Counted from the first letter of the stretch, positions 1-11,983 are shown. The stretch: 64,000 nt of DNA from Mrakia gelida (GCA_024345305.1 BRON01000003.1:434001-498000), one strand, 5' to 3'. Notes: generated by a model from the sequence alone, not told the origin. Numbers and translations: made by a program.

Positions 1-1777
1 AGTGAGTCTTGCAACTATGCTTGAGATCGAATCTCTGCTGAGGGAGGTTGAAGGCGGCGAGTGGAGATTTAGTTGAGCGAGCGAGCCTGACACTCGCCTC
101 CGTTTTCGTTCGCCGCAGATACGGAAAGCCTATCACGATGGACGAGTTCTCGGAGGAGTTCCTTTCTGGGAAGGAAGGAGCCGCGAAGAGTGCCGTCAAG
201 AAGCTGACTGCCAAGATCGAGGATGGGATTCTCGCTCTGACCGTCAACGGAGAGGATTGGTGAGTCCTCGAACGCGACGCGTCTTTCCCTCGACGCGCAA
301 GTAGTTCGAAAAATCCCTTCGCTGACCAGAGCTCATTTTGATCTTGACAGGGATGCTCTGAATGCTGCCAAGATGGCCCGAGAGCTGCTTTGGGAAGACG
401 AGGAGGATCTTCGAATGGAGGACTTCAAGGAGGTCTCGCAGACGTGAGCAGCTTCTTTTCGTTCTCTCTTCGAATCCTTCGCAGAACAGTCTGACGCCGA
501 TCCCACTTCACCCCTGTCTCCGGAACAGTCTCGTCGACCTCCTCTCGCATCCCAACCCGACCCCAGCTCTCTCAGCCCTCAGGTCGACCCTCGTCAGCTA
601 CAACGCGTACCTCTCGACCGCCCGACTTCGCAACTCCTCTCTCTCGCACATCCACGTCCCTCTCCCCTCCTCCCTCGACCCTTCGCGACCCATCCCTCTG
701 CCCTCGCGTCTCTCGACCCTCTGGATCCTCGTCAGGGACATCCTCGGCTCCCTCATTCGACTCCCTTTCTTCGCCCTCCCCTTCCTCGTCAACATCCCCA
801 TCTACATGGTCGGAAAGTACGGAGCTGGGCTGGCTGCCGACGAGATCGAGACCGAGGCGCAGATGAAGCTCGCTTGCGGGCTGTTGGGGAGCTTGCTGCT
901 CTACCCGATCATTGCTCTCGCCCTCTTCTTCGCCGTCTTCAGAACGGGAGGATTGACGGGGACGTTGGTTGGGTTGGGAACTGCTGGGCTGTGTGTTTGG
1001 GGATTGGTGATGTACCATCTCAGTTTGATTGACGATAACTACCAACAGTGAGTTTAGCTGGTCGTCGTTCCTCGAGTCGAGCTTGGACGAGTTCGTCGCG
1101 AAAGACGCGTCGGCTGACCATCCTCCCTCCCTTTCCTTTTCATCCTTTTCAGCTTCCAGAAACTCGTCGCCGCCTTCCGAATCCTCATCGGTATCTGGTC
1201 CCCTCGAGAGTTCGACATCGTTCTTCCTCCCGTCGCCCATCCTCTCTCCCGATCCCCTTCGTTCGGTTCCCTCATCAACACCACCTCGCCCTCCCCTCGC
1301 TCCTCCTCCCCTTCCATCCCCTCCCCGGAAGTCCCTCTCGCCTTCGGACGAACCTACCCTCACCCCTCCACTGCCTCCACAATCCACAAGTCCTCCCTTC
1401 CCCACCCTTACGAACCCAACAAGCCCAGCATCCCCTCGCGACGACTCATCCGTCAAGTCCTTCGAACTCGGTTGCTCGCTTCCAAAGCATTGGAGGCTTA
1501 CCTCGTCGCGCTCGAGACGACGGAGGGAGAGGTCGTTCCCTCGTCATTTTGGTTGGCTACGAGCGTGCAGGACGTCGAGGAGGTGGTGGAGGTCGACGGA
1601 GTTGCAGTGAAGAGGACGAAGAAGGCTGGAACGAGGGAGGGGAAGGAGGTCGTGGAGTTCTTGAGGGCTCGAGGAGCGAGGATCATCCCTGGTGCGGCTG
1701 GAGGTCAGGATACGAGGTGGTTGGAGATGCTGGAGGAGACGGATGCTCCCATCGGGGAGACGAAGAAGGAGAGATAA
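1..1777 (+). CDS. SCT1: Glycerol-3-phosphate/dihydroxyacetone-phosphate acyltransferase, 3' part (cut by window start)
   Basis: Visible exons are base 1, 119-259, 351-443, 529-1047 and 1153-1777; the window opens on an intron donor at base 2, so the catalytic N-terminal half is missing. The visible protein starts with the segment after the acyltransferase block (YGKPITMDEF, then VKKLTAKIEDGILALTVNG), which matches the order seen in fungal Sct1/Gpt2. Two or three hydrophobic spans follow (about 750-1010), then a Ser/Pro-rich tail ending GETKKER. The family acylates glycerol-3-phosphate at sn-1 in the ER membrane, the first step of glycerolipid synthesis. All exon phases join without a stop. 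The family call rests on the C-terminal half only, so SCT1 and GPT2 types cannot be separated. Confidence 0.72.
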
Positions 1778-2031
1778 GAGGAGGAGGGAGGAGAAGACGA
1801 GTGCGGGAAGGGAGGCGCGACGTTCGGTTTGTTCTTTTGGGTCCCATCTACTTTAGCTCGTGAACTGGTCTTTCGGGTTTGCCTACTCTATACAACATTT
1901 GGCTCCCTTTAGTTTGAATTCATGGGAAAGGGGAATATTCAATATCGAACGACGCGTCTTCTGGTCGAGTCCGACGACCCTTTCGAGGCTTCCTTCTTTC
2001 TCTTCCCTTGACCCTCACTCTCTCCCGAACG

Positions 2032-3221
2032 ATGCCTACGCAACGATCTCGTCAAGCCGAGTCCGTCCAACCCGAAGCAGACGGTTCCCCCCAGATCTCG
2101 ACCCACCAAGACCTCTTCTACTATGCAGGTTGCTCTCGAGAGTGAGCGAAACATTACCACCCTCCCTCCGAGCTTCCTTCCCTCCTGCTCCTGCTCCTCT
2201 GATCCCCTTCCCCCTTTGTCTCCCAGCCCCATCCACGACATCCTCAAACCCTCCTCTCTCTCTCAGCCTTCCCCTTACCCTACTCCAGGAAAGACAAAGA
2301 AGCAGCTACCAGACGAAGCAGAGTCAGACGACGAGGTTGATGTTGAGCTCGACCATCATCGTCCTTCCTTCCCGTCGTCCTCGAACGCTGGACCTCCTCG
2401 TCTCGTTCTCCCCACCTCGAAACCACCTCAGAGGAGCGTGCTTTCTCTCTACTCGATCACTCAGGGGAAGCTAGCTATCAACATCGTCAGTGGGAAGAAG
2501 GACGTGAGGAAGCTCGAGGAGGTGTTGTACCCAGGTGAGTTGCGTCGCGTGTTTTGAGCTTTGGACGTCGTTGCTGTGTGTCTAGCGGCCGTTTGAGGGA
2601 GATTCATACCTGCTAGAAGAGTCTCGAGAGACTGACTTCCTCTTTTGCTTCCCCTCTTTGTTACCCACCCAGGAGCCATTGTCACCTTCCATCTTCCTCC
2701 TCCTCCCTCGACCTCGTCCCTCGCGAATCCTCAACATCGCCAGCCCTCCTTCGATCTCCCTTCCTTCATCCAAACCCTCATACCCGCTCCCTCAGACGAA
2801 GACCTATCTCTCTCTTCTTCTTCCTCTTCCTCGTCCTCGTCCTCGTCCATCTCGAGCTCGAGCATCTTCCACTCGAACTTCGATCCTGATCCTCCTTTCG
2901 CCAACCCGAAGGCGAGAAAACCTGCTTCTGCCTCCACCGCTTCCACAGTCCTAGCGACGCTCGAGTTCCCTAAAGATGTGGATGTGAGACCTGTTGTGCT
3001 GAACGAGAGAGATGAGAGAGCGAGGGGGTTTCGGGAGGTTGTTGAAGGTGAGTGGCCGAGCGAGGGACGAGGTGAATGTACGCGAGCTCGAGCTGACTTT
3101 CTTCGTTCCTTTGTACCGTTGTGGTTCGTCGACAGCGAGGATCTGCATCCACGAGGAGATCGAGAAGGGGATGGAAGGGTTCGGGAGTGACGACGAAGAC
3201 ACGTTGATTGAGCGACGATGA
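2032..3221 (+). CDS. Uncharacterised 292-aa protein
   Basis: Exons 2032-2141, 2227-2534, 2673-3047 and 3136-3221 sum to 879 nt, a 292-residue protein starting MPTQRSRQ and ending DTLIERR. I do not recognise a family. The middle (SVLSLYSITQGKLAINIV then KKDVRKLEEVLYPGAIVTFHL) looks like an ordered beta-rich stretch. It is followed by a polyserine run (about 2812-2865) and an acidic tail with an EEIEKGMEGFGSDDED segment. There is no signal peptide or membrane span. The gene ends 161 bp before the convergent gene at 3383. The model is supported by phase-consistent introns with GTGAGT donors and CAG acceptors. Function unknown. Confidence 0.6.
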
Positions 3222-3382
3222 GCGGTGAGAGACGCGTCTCTTCGCCTTGCCTTTCTCGAGCTCTTCCTTTCTTTGCTTGGATCCGACGGCAACAACGACG
3301 TGATAGGGTTGAGCGAACGTATCCATGCTGTATATGAGTAAAAGACATTGCCAAAATCAAGAGATCGATTCCTCGAGAGCGT

Positions 3383-6300
3383 TTAGGGTTTGGACGATCC
3401 GTCGGTCTGCGAGGAAGAAGACGAACGCGAAAGCGAGAAAGAGAAGAGAGGTCGGAAGTCAGTTCCTCCTCGCTCGAACACGATCCCACGAACACGATCC
3501 ACCACCCTCGATCCAGCTGCTGGTGCCAGCGTCCAAGGCACGGAACGAAAGCGAAAACTCACCTCATCTCCCTTCTTCACCTCCTCCTCGACCTTCTTCT
3601 TCTCCTCCTCCACCTTCTCTTTCACCCCACCCACCACCTCCTCCACCTTCTCCTTCGCCTCCTCGACCTTCTCGCTCACCACCTCCTTGGCCTCTTCGAT
3701 CTTCTCCGCCACCTTCTCGACGAACGACGACGCGGCGGGCTGGATCTTCTCCTTCACGTCGACGGCGGACTCCTTGACGGCTTGAACCTTCTCGACGACG
3801 ACCTCCTTGACTTGCTCGACCTTCTCGGAGACCTCGGAGGTGGTGGTGGGGAGAGCATCGGCGATGGTTCCCTTGACGGATTCGACCTTCTCCTCAACGG
3901 CGGTAGGGACGACTTCCTCGATCTTGGACGCGACGGACTCCTTGACGTTCTGAGCGGTCTCGGCGACGGTATCCTTGGCGTCCTCGACCTTCTCGGCGAC
4001 GGCGGAAGCGGAAGGAAGAGCGTCCTTGACCTCCTCGACCTTCTCCGCAACGGCTGGCTTGACGTCCTCCTCGATTTTGGATTCGACGGTCTCCTTGACC
4101 TCCTCGGCGGTGTCGACGATGGACTCCTTGGTCTCCTCGACCTTCTCGGTGACTGTCGACGAAGTAGACTCGACGGTTTCCTTGACGTCCTCGACCTTCT
4201 CCTCCACGGACTCCTCAACGACGCCCTCCGTCGAAGTAGCAGCGCCCTCCAACTCCCTCGCCTCCTCCTCCTTAATCCCATCCAACGCAGCTCCCAACGT
4301 CACCCAAGCCGGTCCGGTATGCTCCCTAATCCCACTCATCCTCTTCCTCTCCACCTCCCTCCACTCCTCAAGCTTCTCCACCTCGACCCTCTTCCACCCC
4401 TCCGTCCCAACACCCCTCGCCTCAGTCCAAACCAACCCTTCCCCCTCTCCAGCCTCTCCCTCTCCCTCTCCCTCTCCACCCTCAAAATCGGCACTGCCAC
4501 CCTTCGCGAACCAAACATCCAAAACCGTTCCATCGCCCAGGACCCTATCGTCCAACTCCTCCCTGACGCGTCTGGCCTCCTCGACGGTTCCGAACTCGAC
4601 GAGGTAGTAGGTCCCCTCTCCGGGGAGAGCCACGTACTTGGCTGTCACCTCTCGGGAGTAGTCGAGTGCGACGTCCTCGGAGGCGATGTAGGGCGTTTTG
4701 TTGGGGTGTTGGTGAGGTTGTCGAGGGTGGATGGGAGGGCTGAAGGATTCGGGAGGGGTGGGGAGGGTGGGTGGTTTGAGGAGGGGTTGGGAGGAGACGA
4801 GGAAGGTGGAGCGGATGTGGAGGTGAGGTCGAATGAGTTCGGGGATGAGTTCGGGGGTGACAATGGTGGTGAGGGAGGTGGTGAGGGTGGGTTCGTCCGC
4901 GTCCGCGTTCGCGTCGGCGGAGGGAGCGGAGGAGGAGAGGATGGACTGAGCAGGGTTGGAAAGGAAGATCTGCAACGTCTTCGAAGGAGCGAGACTGTCC
5001 AGCCTCTTCCTGGCCTGAGCCTGAGGGGAGTTGGTCTCCTTCTCGAGGTACTTCTTCCACTGCGTCTTCCCGGCGAAGGCAGGCAGCTCTCCCTCTCCCG
5101 TCGACGACAGGTTCTGGGGGACGATGACGACCTCGTCGGACTCGAGGGGAGGAAGACCCTTCGAGGCTCGTTCCTCGCGTTCGATGTTGGCGATTCGAAC
5201 GGCTTCGGGGTCGACGACACCCCTCTTGTCTTTCGAGGCGGCGAGACGAGCGTACTCGTCCTTGACGAAACGGTCGGCCATTTCCTGGACGAGAGCGGCC
5301 ATGCGTTTGGTGGTGTGGGTGAGGGGAGCGGTGGTTGGGGAGGTGGATTCGAGAAGGAATCTGGTGAGGTAGAGAGAGAAGTGAGGAAGCCGAGGAGGGA
5401 CGGGGGAGGGAGGGTAGGATGGGGAAGAGAGGGGAGGAAAAAGTCAGCTTCGAGCTCGTCTCCCGTCGCCCTTCCTTCTTCACGCCTACCCATCGATTCG
5501 TCGCTCTTCAACCCTTCCCTCCACACATCTCCAAGGCACCAGCTACCCTCCAGCTCGATGATAGAAGACAGAAACCCAGGACTCACTCTCCAGTGGAGTA
5601 CTTCTGAACGTTCAGCTTGACGTGTTCTCCCCTTCCACTCGCCAACAGAACCTTGACCATGACCTCGACGGCCTTGTCGTTCGCATCGTAGACGTCTACC
5701 TCGTGCTGCCAGGTTCTCCTCTCGAAGATCTGCTTGGAGGAGGAGTGAACGAAGGGGGAACTGTTGGAGGCCCATCGTCGGAGAGTCGGTTCGAGGATTC
5801 GAGGACCGGAGACGGGGATGAGGAGGGCGAGAGCGGCGTGACGAGCCATTGCTCCGTACTGAGTGAGCAGGGTGGGAAGAGTGTCAGATGAGTGGGTGCG
5901 AAGGGGATCAAAGAAGCAGCAGGAAGGGCGAAGAGGCGAGGAGGAAGGACGTACGGGCTTGAGGGATTCCTGCTCGTAGGCGGTGAAGGTGATGGTGTGG
6001 GTGAGGATTCCAAATTTACGTTTGAGGGTGGGAGGCTGTAGAGCGTTTATAGAATGCGAAAGAGCGAGATGGTGAGCTTGAGGCATCGAGACGAGGTCCA
6101 GAAGCAGGCAGGAGGGACGATCTCTCCTTCCTTCCGCGAGCTCGATCTTCCCAAAAAGACGACCAGAGAGAACGAAGGACGAGGAGCACTCACGAGAGCG
6201 TAGACGTCCAGAGAAGCCGAAGGCTGTCGGTAAGGCGGCAGTCTGTAGTAGTAGTAAAGCATAGCAAAGAAGGTCAGGACTGAGCTCGATCCCTTCTTCC

Positions 6301-6605
6301 TTGTGAGCTCTCGTTCTCTTGACTTACCCAGCTCTGATTGCTACCTCGTTTGGGATCCAGTCTGACACGTCAGGGTTCAGGAAAGGTCGTCGGGGTTTGT
6401 TGTCTCCCAAGTCCGAGGGGTAGGACCACTCATCAGGTCGTCGAGCTGCCAGGGGTGCTGAGGTTGAGATGGAACGACGGGAGGAAGAAGACGAGGAGGA
6501 GGACGAGGTCGAAGTCGAAGGGAGGAGCGATCCGACGGGAGAACTCGTAGAACCGAACGACAAACGACGAGCCAGAGTAGGGAGGAGGGGTGAAGAGGGA
6601 GGCAT
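3383..6605 (-). CDS. Mitochondrially targeted protein with a C-terminal LEA/apolipoprotein-like amphipathic repeat tail
   Basis: Exons (minus) 6605-6328, 6242-6194, 6035-5955, 5858-5587, 5360-3563 and 3406-3383 sum to 2502 nt, 833 residues. The N-terminus (MPPSSPLLPTLARRLSFG..., then Ser/Arg-rich to RRSISTSAPLAARRP) is a typical matrix presequence. The next 200 residues (FGILTHTITFTAYEQESLKP, YGAMARHAALALLIPV, HEVDVYDANDKAVEVMVKVL) form an unrecognised domain. A weakly RRM-like stretch (TYYLVEFGTVEEARRVREEL) lies in the middle. The last ~230 residues are repeats of the type EKVEEVK/ESV, charged amphipathic helices of the sort found in LEA and apolipoprotein-like proteins. It is divergent with TAZ1, 199 bp between start codons. 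The start was chosen as the ATG that begins the presequence; an upstream in-frame ATG exists. Function unknown. Confidence 0.65.
3565..4250 (-). repeat. Degenerate helical repeat region encoding KVEEVKE-type units
   Basis: On the minus strand this stretch encodes about 20 imperfect units of 10-12 residues with the core [EK]KVE[ED][VA]K[ED][ATS]V. On the plus strand it reads as repeated 'ctcctcgaccttctc' blocks. The repeat sits inside the last long exon of the gene at 3383-6605. Confidence 0.8.
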
Positions 6606-6804
6606 CGACCTGGGAGGAGGACTCTCGAAGAGCCTTTTAGAGGGAAAGGGAGGAAGGGAGGGGGAGGGAGAGGGTGATGGCTTGAAGGGACAAAAAGAGA
6701 AGGAGGTCGAAAAGTCAAGGAGCTCGTCCTCCCTTCCCTTTTCTCTTGTTCGCCTCGTCTTCAACCCTCACAGACAGATTTTCTCAACTCGTTCCGAGTC
6801 CACC
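6606..6804. promoter_or_regulatory. Divergent promoter between the LEA-like mitochondrial gene and TAZ1
   Basis: These 199 bp separate two start codons facing away from each other. The stretch is purine-rich on the plus strand up to about 6715 and turns pyrimidine-rich just before the TAZ1 ATG (context ccaccATGG, a good initiation context). No TATA box is evident. Both flanking genes are mitochondrial, so shared regulation is possible but is inference. Confidence 0.4.
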
Positions 6805-8751
6805 ATGGGAGTCAAGACTGCTCTCCTCAAAAAGGTCCCGGTCTCGATCCATCTGCTCTCCAAATCGTGGGCGAGTTCAGCGTGCGGAGGAGTCGAGTGC
6901 GTTGGCCTCCCGATCCTGCTCGACGCTCTCAAGGAGGGAACAGAGAAGGGGAAGGAGAGGGAGAGGGGAGTCTTGACAGGTTAGTAACTTCACGGGAAGA
7001 CCCTCTCGTCGACTGTCGAGCTGACCTTCACTTTCTCTGGCCAAAACAGTGTCGAATCACATCTCCGTGTACGTTCTTGCCGAGAAGGAGCGACGATTGT
7101 TGAGCTCGACCTGTTCAGCCCGAGGCTCGTTCTGGACCTCCTCGCTGAAGTTCTTCCTCTTTTCTCTACCCTGGTCCAGCTGCGATGATCCTATGGTAAG
7201 CCTTTCCGCCTCTCCGAAGCTCATCGATCGATCTAGCTCCATGAGCGAAGCTCACCACTCGTTTTCCCTTCCCTCTCCTCTCCCTCGTTCGTTCCAGCTC
7301 TGGTCCATCATGCCCGTGCGTCCTCATCCTCGCCCTCCCCTGTCCCCTCTTCTCTACCATACTAACCATCAATCTACGGGTCCTATCTTCAGTGGCGGAC
7401 TTTCCTCAATCCACGCACAACTCGTTGGGTTTCCGGAGCTCAGGACATCATGTTCACCAACCCGTTCGTCTTGCCTCCCTTGCTCTGCTTCTTCTCCCTC
7501 TAGAGCTCACGAGCTGATCTCATCTCGCTCGGATCCAACAGCACCTTCTCCCAGTTCTTCGAAGCAGGTCAGGTCCTCAACACGGATCGGTTCGGAGGAA
7601 TCTTTCAACACGCGATCAAGGACTGTTCGGAGAGATTGACGAATGGAGATTGGGTGCGTCCCTCTTCGCTGTTCTTCTTCTTTTCTCGCTTCATCAAACC
7701 TCCCATCCTCTTCTCCCTCTTCTTGTCTTACTCTCTCGCACTCAAAAGAACTCTTCCCTCGTTTCCAAACCCTCCGCTGACCCTCGCACCTCCCCTCCAT
7801 CCCTCCGTCCCTCGCCTCGTCTCGCTTTCGCAGGTCCACGTCTTCCCAGAAGGCAAAGTCTCTCAGCACTCCCTCAACCCTCACTACGACCAAGATAGGC
7901 TGTTCCGTTTCAGATGGGGAGTGTGAGTTCGCGCTTTCCCCTCTTCTTCCTCTTTCTCTCGACCTCGCTCGAACTGAACTGACGCGTCTCCCCTCCCTCC
8001 CTTCGCGTTTCGTTCCGCAGGAGTCAAATGTTCTTCAACTCTCGGATACCACCACGGATCATCCCTATTCATATTCGAGGTTCGTCTTCGCTTCCCCTTC
8101 TCGTTCAGTCCGTTCGTTCGTTTTGCGCTGACCAAAACGCGTCTCGCCCTCTTCTCCTCTTCGTTTCGTCTTCGTCGCAGGCTTCGACAAAGTCTACCCA
8201 GAACCTCGGTCGAGTGCTTGTGAGTCCACTTCACCTCTTTCTCTCTTGCTACCTTCGGGGCAGCAGCAGAGAAGCGAAGAGCGAGAAGCTGAACCACGTT
8301 CGTCCTTCGTCCGCGTTTCGGTTCGAACAGTCCTCCCAACCAAAGCTCCCAAAGGAAGCCTAGGAGTGGCTATCGCTCCTTCGATAGATCATTTGACTTT
8401 ACCTCGTGAGCCTTTTTACGCTCCTTTCAGCTCGGACCGAACACAACTGGACGTCAAAACCGAAAACTGACGCGTCGACCTCACTTTCGACCCTTCGTCT
8501 CGTCCCGCTTCCCCTCCCTCTTCCCACCCCCTCTTCATCCGCCTACCCACCCTCACCTCGCTCCGCTTCCGCTTGCCCCAGTATGGGACGCCTGGCGCTC
8601 TCGCGTGAAGGACGGGTTCATCCGCGACGACGGGAACGGGGAGGAGGAGAAGCGTCGGAGGAGTGAGTTCGCGGCTGTTCTGCAAGGGGAGGTGGCGAGG
8701 TTGGGGAGGGAGGGGCATGCGTATACGAATGGGAGGGGGGAGGGGCAGTAG
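6805..8751 (+). CDS. TAZ1: Tafazzin, mitochondrial cardiolipin transacylase
   Basis: Eleven exons (6805-6979, 7050-7068, 7180-7195, 7298-7315, 7393-7463, 7542-7653, 7834-7922, 8021-8079, 8181-8219, 8331-8405, 8582-8751) sum to 843 nt, 280 residues. The spliced protein contains the acyltransferase HX4D motif as NHISVCDDP, then LWSIMPWRTF, GAQDIMFTNP, a GQVLNTDRFGG loop and the substrate-binding block WVHVFPEGKVSQ, all in the order known for tafazzins. Tafazzin remodels cardiolipin acyl chains on mitochondrial membranes. The length is somewhat below the yeast protein. The NHX4D block is assembled from exons of 19, 16 and 18 nt, which makes automated models error-prone. One donor (7464, GTTCGT) is not the common GTGAGT. 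Confidence 0.9.
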
Positions 8752-8764
8752 AAGGGTTGATGTG

Positions 8765-10932
8765 ATGGGTATTTGAGTACGATTGGGAGAGGGAAAGCGA
8801 GAGAGAAGGGAGGGACCCTCGACGCGTCTGACGCGGAGTTCGCACGAGTCGTCAAGTCTGGTGGCAGATTGGAGGATCTCTGATCGGTGAGCTTGTTACA
8901 GTCTCCCTTACATAGACATTTTTTGGAACCTGCCTTGACAACGCTTTTTCCTTCGTTTCTTTGGGCTCGCGATCAGTTCGATTCGAATCTTCGAAGCCGG
9001 ACTCGTTCGACGCTTCGGCCCTCCTCCCGTCTCATCCTTCAACCATCAGCTTCCCTTCTTCCCCCAGCTCAACCTCGTCCCCTCTCAGACACATCCCATG
9101 ACCGAGCTCATCCCTGGAACCGTCTTCCCTACCTGGCGAACCGTTCTGCAGCGAGTGAGATCGACCCTTCCGTGAGGCGTTCGACCTTCCCTCATCTCGT
9201 TCGGCTGACCTTCTTCTCCCTCTTCTTCTTCTGCCAGGTTGATCGCAGAGCGTCCCTCTCCCTCGATAACTGCTTCGGAGATCTCGAGAACACTAGGGAC
9301 TTGATTCAACTGTGTCAGGTGAGTTGGCAACAAAACCTTCCCTGTAACTGGCACGTTCTGACTCTCCGTCCTTCTCGCTCCCCCTTTCGTTCCTCAGGAG
9401 AACCAGCCCTCCGCCACCACCATCCAGAATCGAAGAGGTCTTCTACTGAGGCTTGAAAGGTGCTTGCAGCAGAAATACGGTCAGTCTCTTCGAGGCTTAT
9501 CGGTCTACTGCTTTGGCCTTCCTTTTCGTTCGACGTCCTCCTGGGTTGACGCTCGGTCGAGCTCGAGGCTGACCTTTCTCTCGCCGTCGCTTCTTCTTCT
9601 TCCTAGGATCTCGCTACGTCGTCAGCCTCTTTGGATCAACGCTCTACGGCCTTGACTTCGACAACACAGACCTGGACATCTGTCTCGTTGTGAGTCGTTC
9701 CTCCCTCTCCTCCGGTCAGCTCTCGTGTTTCGACGTCGAACCATCAGCTCGGTCCCTCCTCTTCTTCCCCGTCGTCAGGACACCCAAAGGCCTCAAGGAG
9801 GTTCTCCTAGCGTCATGAACGGAACACCTTACAACCTCACCAACCTCGCTAAATGCCTCAAGTCGAGCGGCGACTTTGCAGTCTCGAATGTTCGTCGCGG
9901 TTCAGTCTTCTAGCTTCGTGCACGACGCGTTTTTGAGGGCTGACCTTCTTTCCTCCCTCGCTTCTTTGAGCTCAGGTCATCAAGAATGCGAACACACCCA
10001 TCGGTGAGTACTAGTTTCACCGTCGAGATTCACAGGGCCTCCCAGTATCGAAGGAGGACATTCTGACTGTCGTCTATCGTGCGCGTCGTCGTCTTCAGTC
10101 GTCGCCGTCGATTCGAGAAGCGGAATCCCCATGGACATCAACGTCAACTCCTTGAGCGGAAACTACAACTCTCTCCTCCTCTACAACTTCATCGGTCTCT
10201 CTCACCACTACATCCTCCCGCTCGCAACAGCGGTGAAGGTCTGGGCTCGTCGACGCGATCTCTCTTCGTCCTCCCTCCCTCGAGCTCACAGCATCACCTC
10301 CTACTCGCTCAACCTCCTCCTCCTCACCTTCCTCGTCGACATGGGCGTCGTGCCTAACCTTCTCGACCCCCAAGAATTCCAAGACGGACAGGTGGTGGAC
10401 GAGGTTGTGACGATCTCGGTCGGGCGCGGCGGTCAGGTTCAAGGCTGGAGATACCAGTTCGGACAGGACGGATACGTTCGACTTGCAGGGAGGGACTTGA
10501 ACAGTCTTCTTGAGCAGTTCTTTGGGTACCTGTGCGACTGGGAGACGACGGTTTCCGCCGAGATGATGAGCTTGAGGTTGGGAGGAAGAGTTGACAGGAC
10601 TTCGACGGAGAGAACTCCGAGCTTCTTGCATGTTGAAGATCCGTTCGTCCTACATCGAGTACGTACTACACCCAGCTATTGAATCACAGAGCTCGCAAGC
10701 TGACCTCAAACTCCCTTTGCGTTTTCCTCTACTCCCTCCTTTCAGAACACGACGGCGAGCCTTGGCAAGAAATCGGCGAAGAAGTTCTTCAGGGTTCGCT
10801 TTCGTTCTCGCTTTTTCTCGAAAGAAGAACTTCCCTGACACTCCTCTCTCGTACGCTTGTTTTCAAGAGGCTCGAAGAGCGAGGGATATTCTGGCTCGAG
10901 GAGAATCGATCTTGGACGTGTTGGAGGATTGA
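8765..10932 (+). CDS. Cid1-family non-canonical poly(A)/poly(U) polymerase
   Basis: Exons 8765-8768, 8868-8886, 8977-9154, 9238-9318, 9398-9479, 9607-9689, 9779-9889, 9976-10003, 10099-10658, 10746-10793 and 10870-10932 give 418 residues. The nucleotidyltransferase signature is clear: FGSTLYGLDFDNTDLDICLV carries the GS and DxD motifs, and the third aspartate follows in GIPMDINVN. The PAP-associated part (HSITSYSLNLLLLTFL) and the terminal motif HVEDPFVLHRN follow. The family adds A or U tails to RNA for decay or quality control. The first exon is uncertain: an ATGG exon at 8765 makes the open frame upstream of 9098 coding, while the plain alternative start is the ATG at 9098. The last acceptor is an AAGAG site where only the second AG keeps the frame. 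Confidence 0.82.
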
Positions 10933-11326
10933 GCAGACGCGACTTTCGTTTCGACTTCTCGGCTTCCCTCTTCTCTTCGTTCAGTCCTTCCGCTTTCTAG
11001 TGTCCGAGTTTCTGTAGATAGTCACTATGCGTCCAGTTCCTTCCCTGAAGAACGAAAGAAAGAACGAAAGCAGCGAGATCGAGGACAGCTTCCCTTTCGT
11101 CGTCGTCGACGCGGAAACACTCGTCGAACCAGATGTTTCCTCTAACTTCTTCCCTTCCCACGAATCGAATCAAAAGAGAGTGCATAGCGTCTGCTCCATG
11201 GTCTGGTCGCAGTGCATCCGAGCGAAGTCTGGGAGCAATCGAGTCTTCGACTTCGACGTTCTCGTTCTCCCTTCTCGTCCTGTCTCTCCGTCTTCGTGAA
11301 GTTCATCCATCTCCCCCGCCCCACAC

Positions 11327-11923
11327 CTAGTAAACAACCTCAATCCCCAAACTACTCGCCGACGCAATCAACCCCGTACACACTCCATACAACGGCTGTC
11401 CCTGCAAGCTCGAATCCAGACTCTTGATCTTCGCGATCTCGTAGATCGTCTTGAGCCCAACCTTCCCCACCGGCTTGAACCCCTTCGCGTTGGACTCTCC
11501 ATGACCCTTCTCGATTCCGGCTGCCTTCTTAAGGAACCACGTCGAGGAGGGGGACTGGATGTTGAAGGTGAAGGTCTTGTCGGCGGCGATGTTGATGGAC
11601 GTTCGAAGGGGAGTTCCGGGGACGTAGTCGGCTGTTCGAGCGTTGAACTCTTTGCAGAAGTCCATGGACTTGACTCCTCGAGCTCCGAGAGCGGGTCCGA
11701 TGGGTGGGGTGGGAGCAGCTTTGGCGGCTCCGATGATGAGGGACTGAGGGGGAGGGGGGAGTGGGGAGGGGAGGGGAGGGGAGGGGAGGAGGGACGGAGG
11801 GAGGAGACGGAGGAGGGGAAAGACTCAGTCAGAGCTCTGGGAAAGAAGCTCATGAAGAGGCCGTAGGGGATGAGATGAGTCGACTGTACTCACAACCGTT
11901 GATGCGACCGCAGCTTTAGACAT
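11327..11923 (-). CDS. MRPL19: Mitochondrial large-subunit ribosomal protein uL11m
   Basis: Exons (minus) 11923-11894 and 11743-11327 sum to 447 nt, 148 residues. The sequence APTPPIGPALGARGVKSMDFCKEFNA is the uL11 signature (written here only in part: PPIGPALG and MDFCKEFN). The C-terminal half (KPVGKVGLKTIYEIAKIKS) fits the rRNA-binding domain of the bacterial-type family. It binds the GTPase-associated centre of the mitoribosome. The start at 11923 gives the usual short extension. A probable 5'-UTR intron lies upstream. The gene diverges from GDT1. Confidence 0.9.
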
Positions 11924-11983
11924 AGTTGGAAGGGAAGGTGGTGGGAGGGAGGGAAGGGTTGAACGAAGGGAAGGAGGACGAAG

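Noticed and set aside
572..1456. 294-codon frame on the minus strand
   Set aside because: It is antisense to the acyltransferase exons, Arg/Gly/Glu-rich, with no splice logic.
3782..5620. 612-codon open frame on the plus strand
   Set aside because: It lies antisense to the spliced mitochondrial/LEA-like gene. Its Leu/Gly/Asp-rich repeats are the reverse reading of the KVEEVKE repeats, and it has no domain.
8286..8340. GGTTCGA word resembling a tRNA B box
   Set aside because: It is in a TAZ1 intron, the following bases do not fit the B-box consensus, and no cloverleaf could be drawn.
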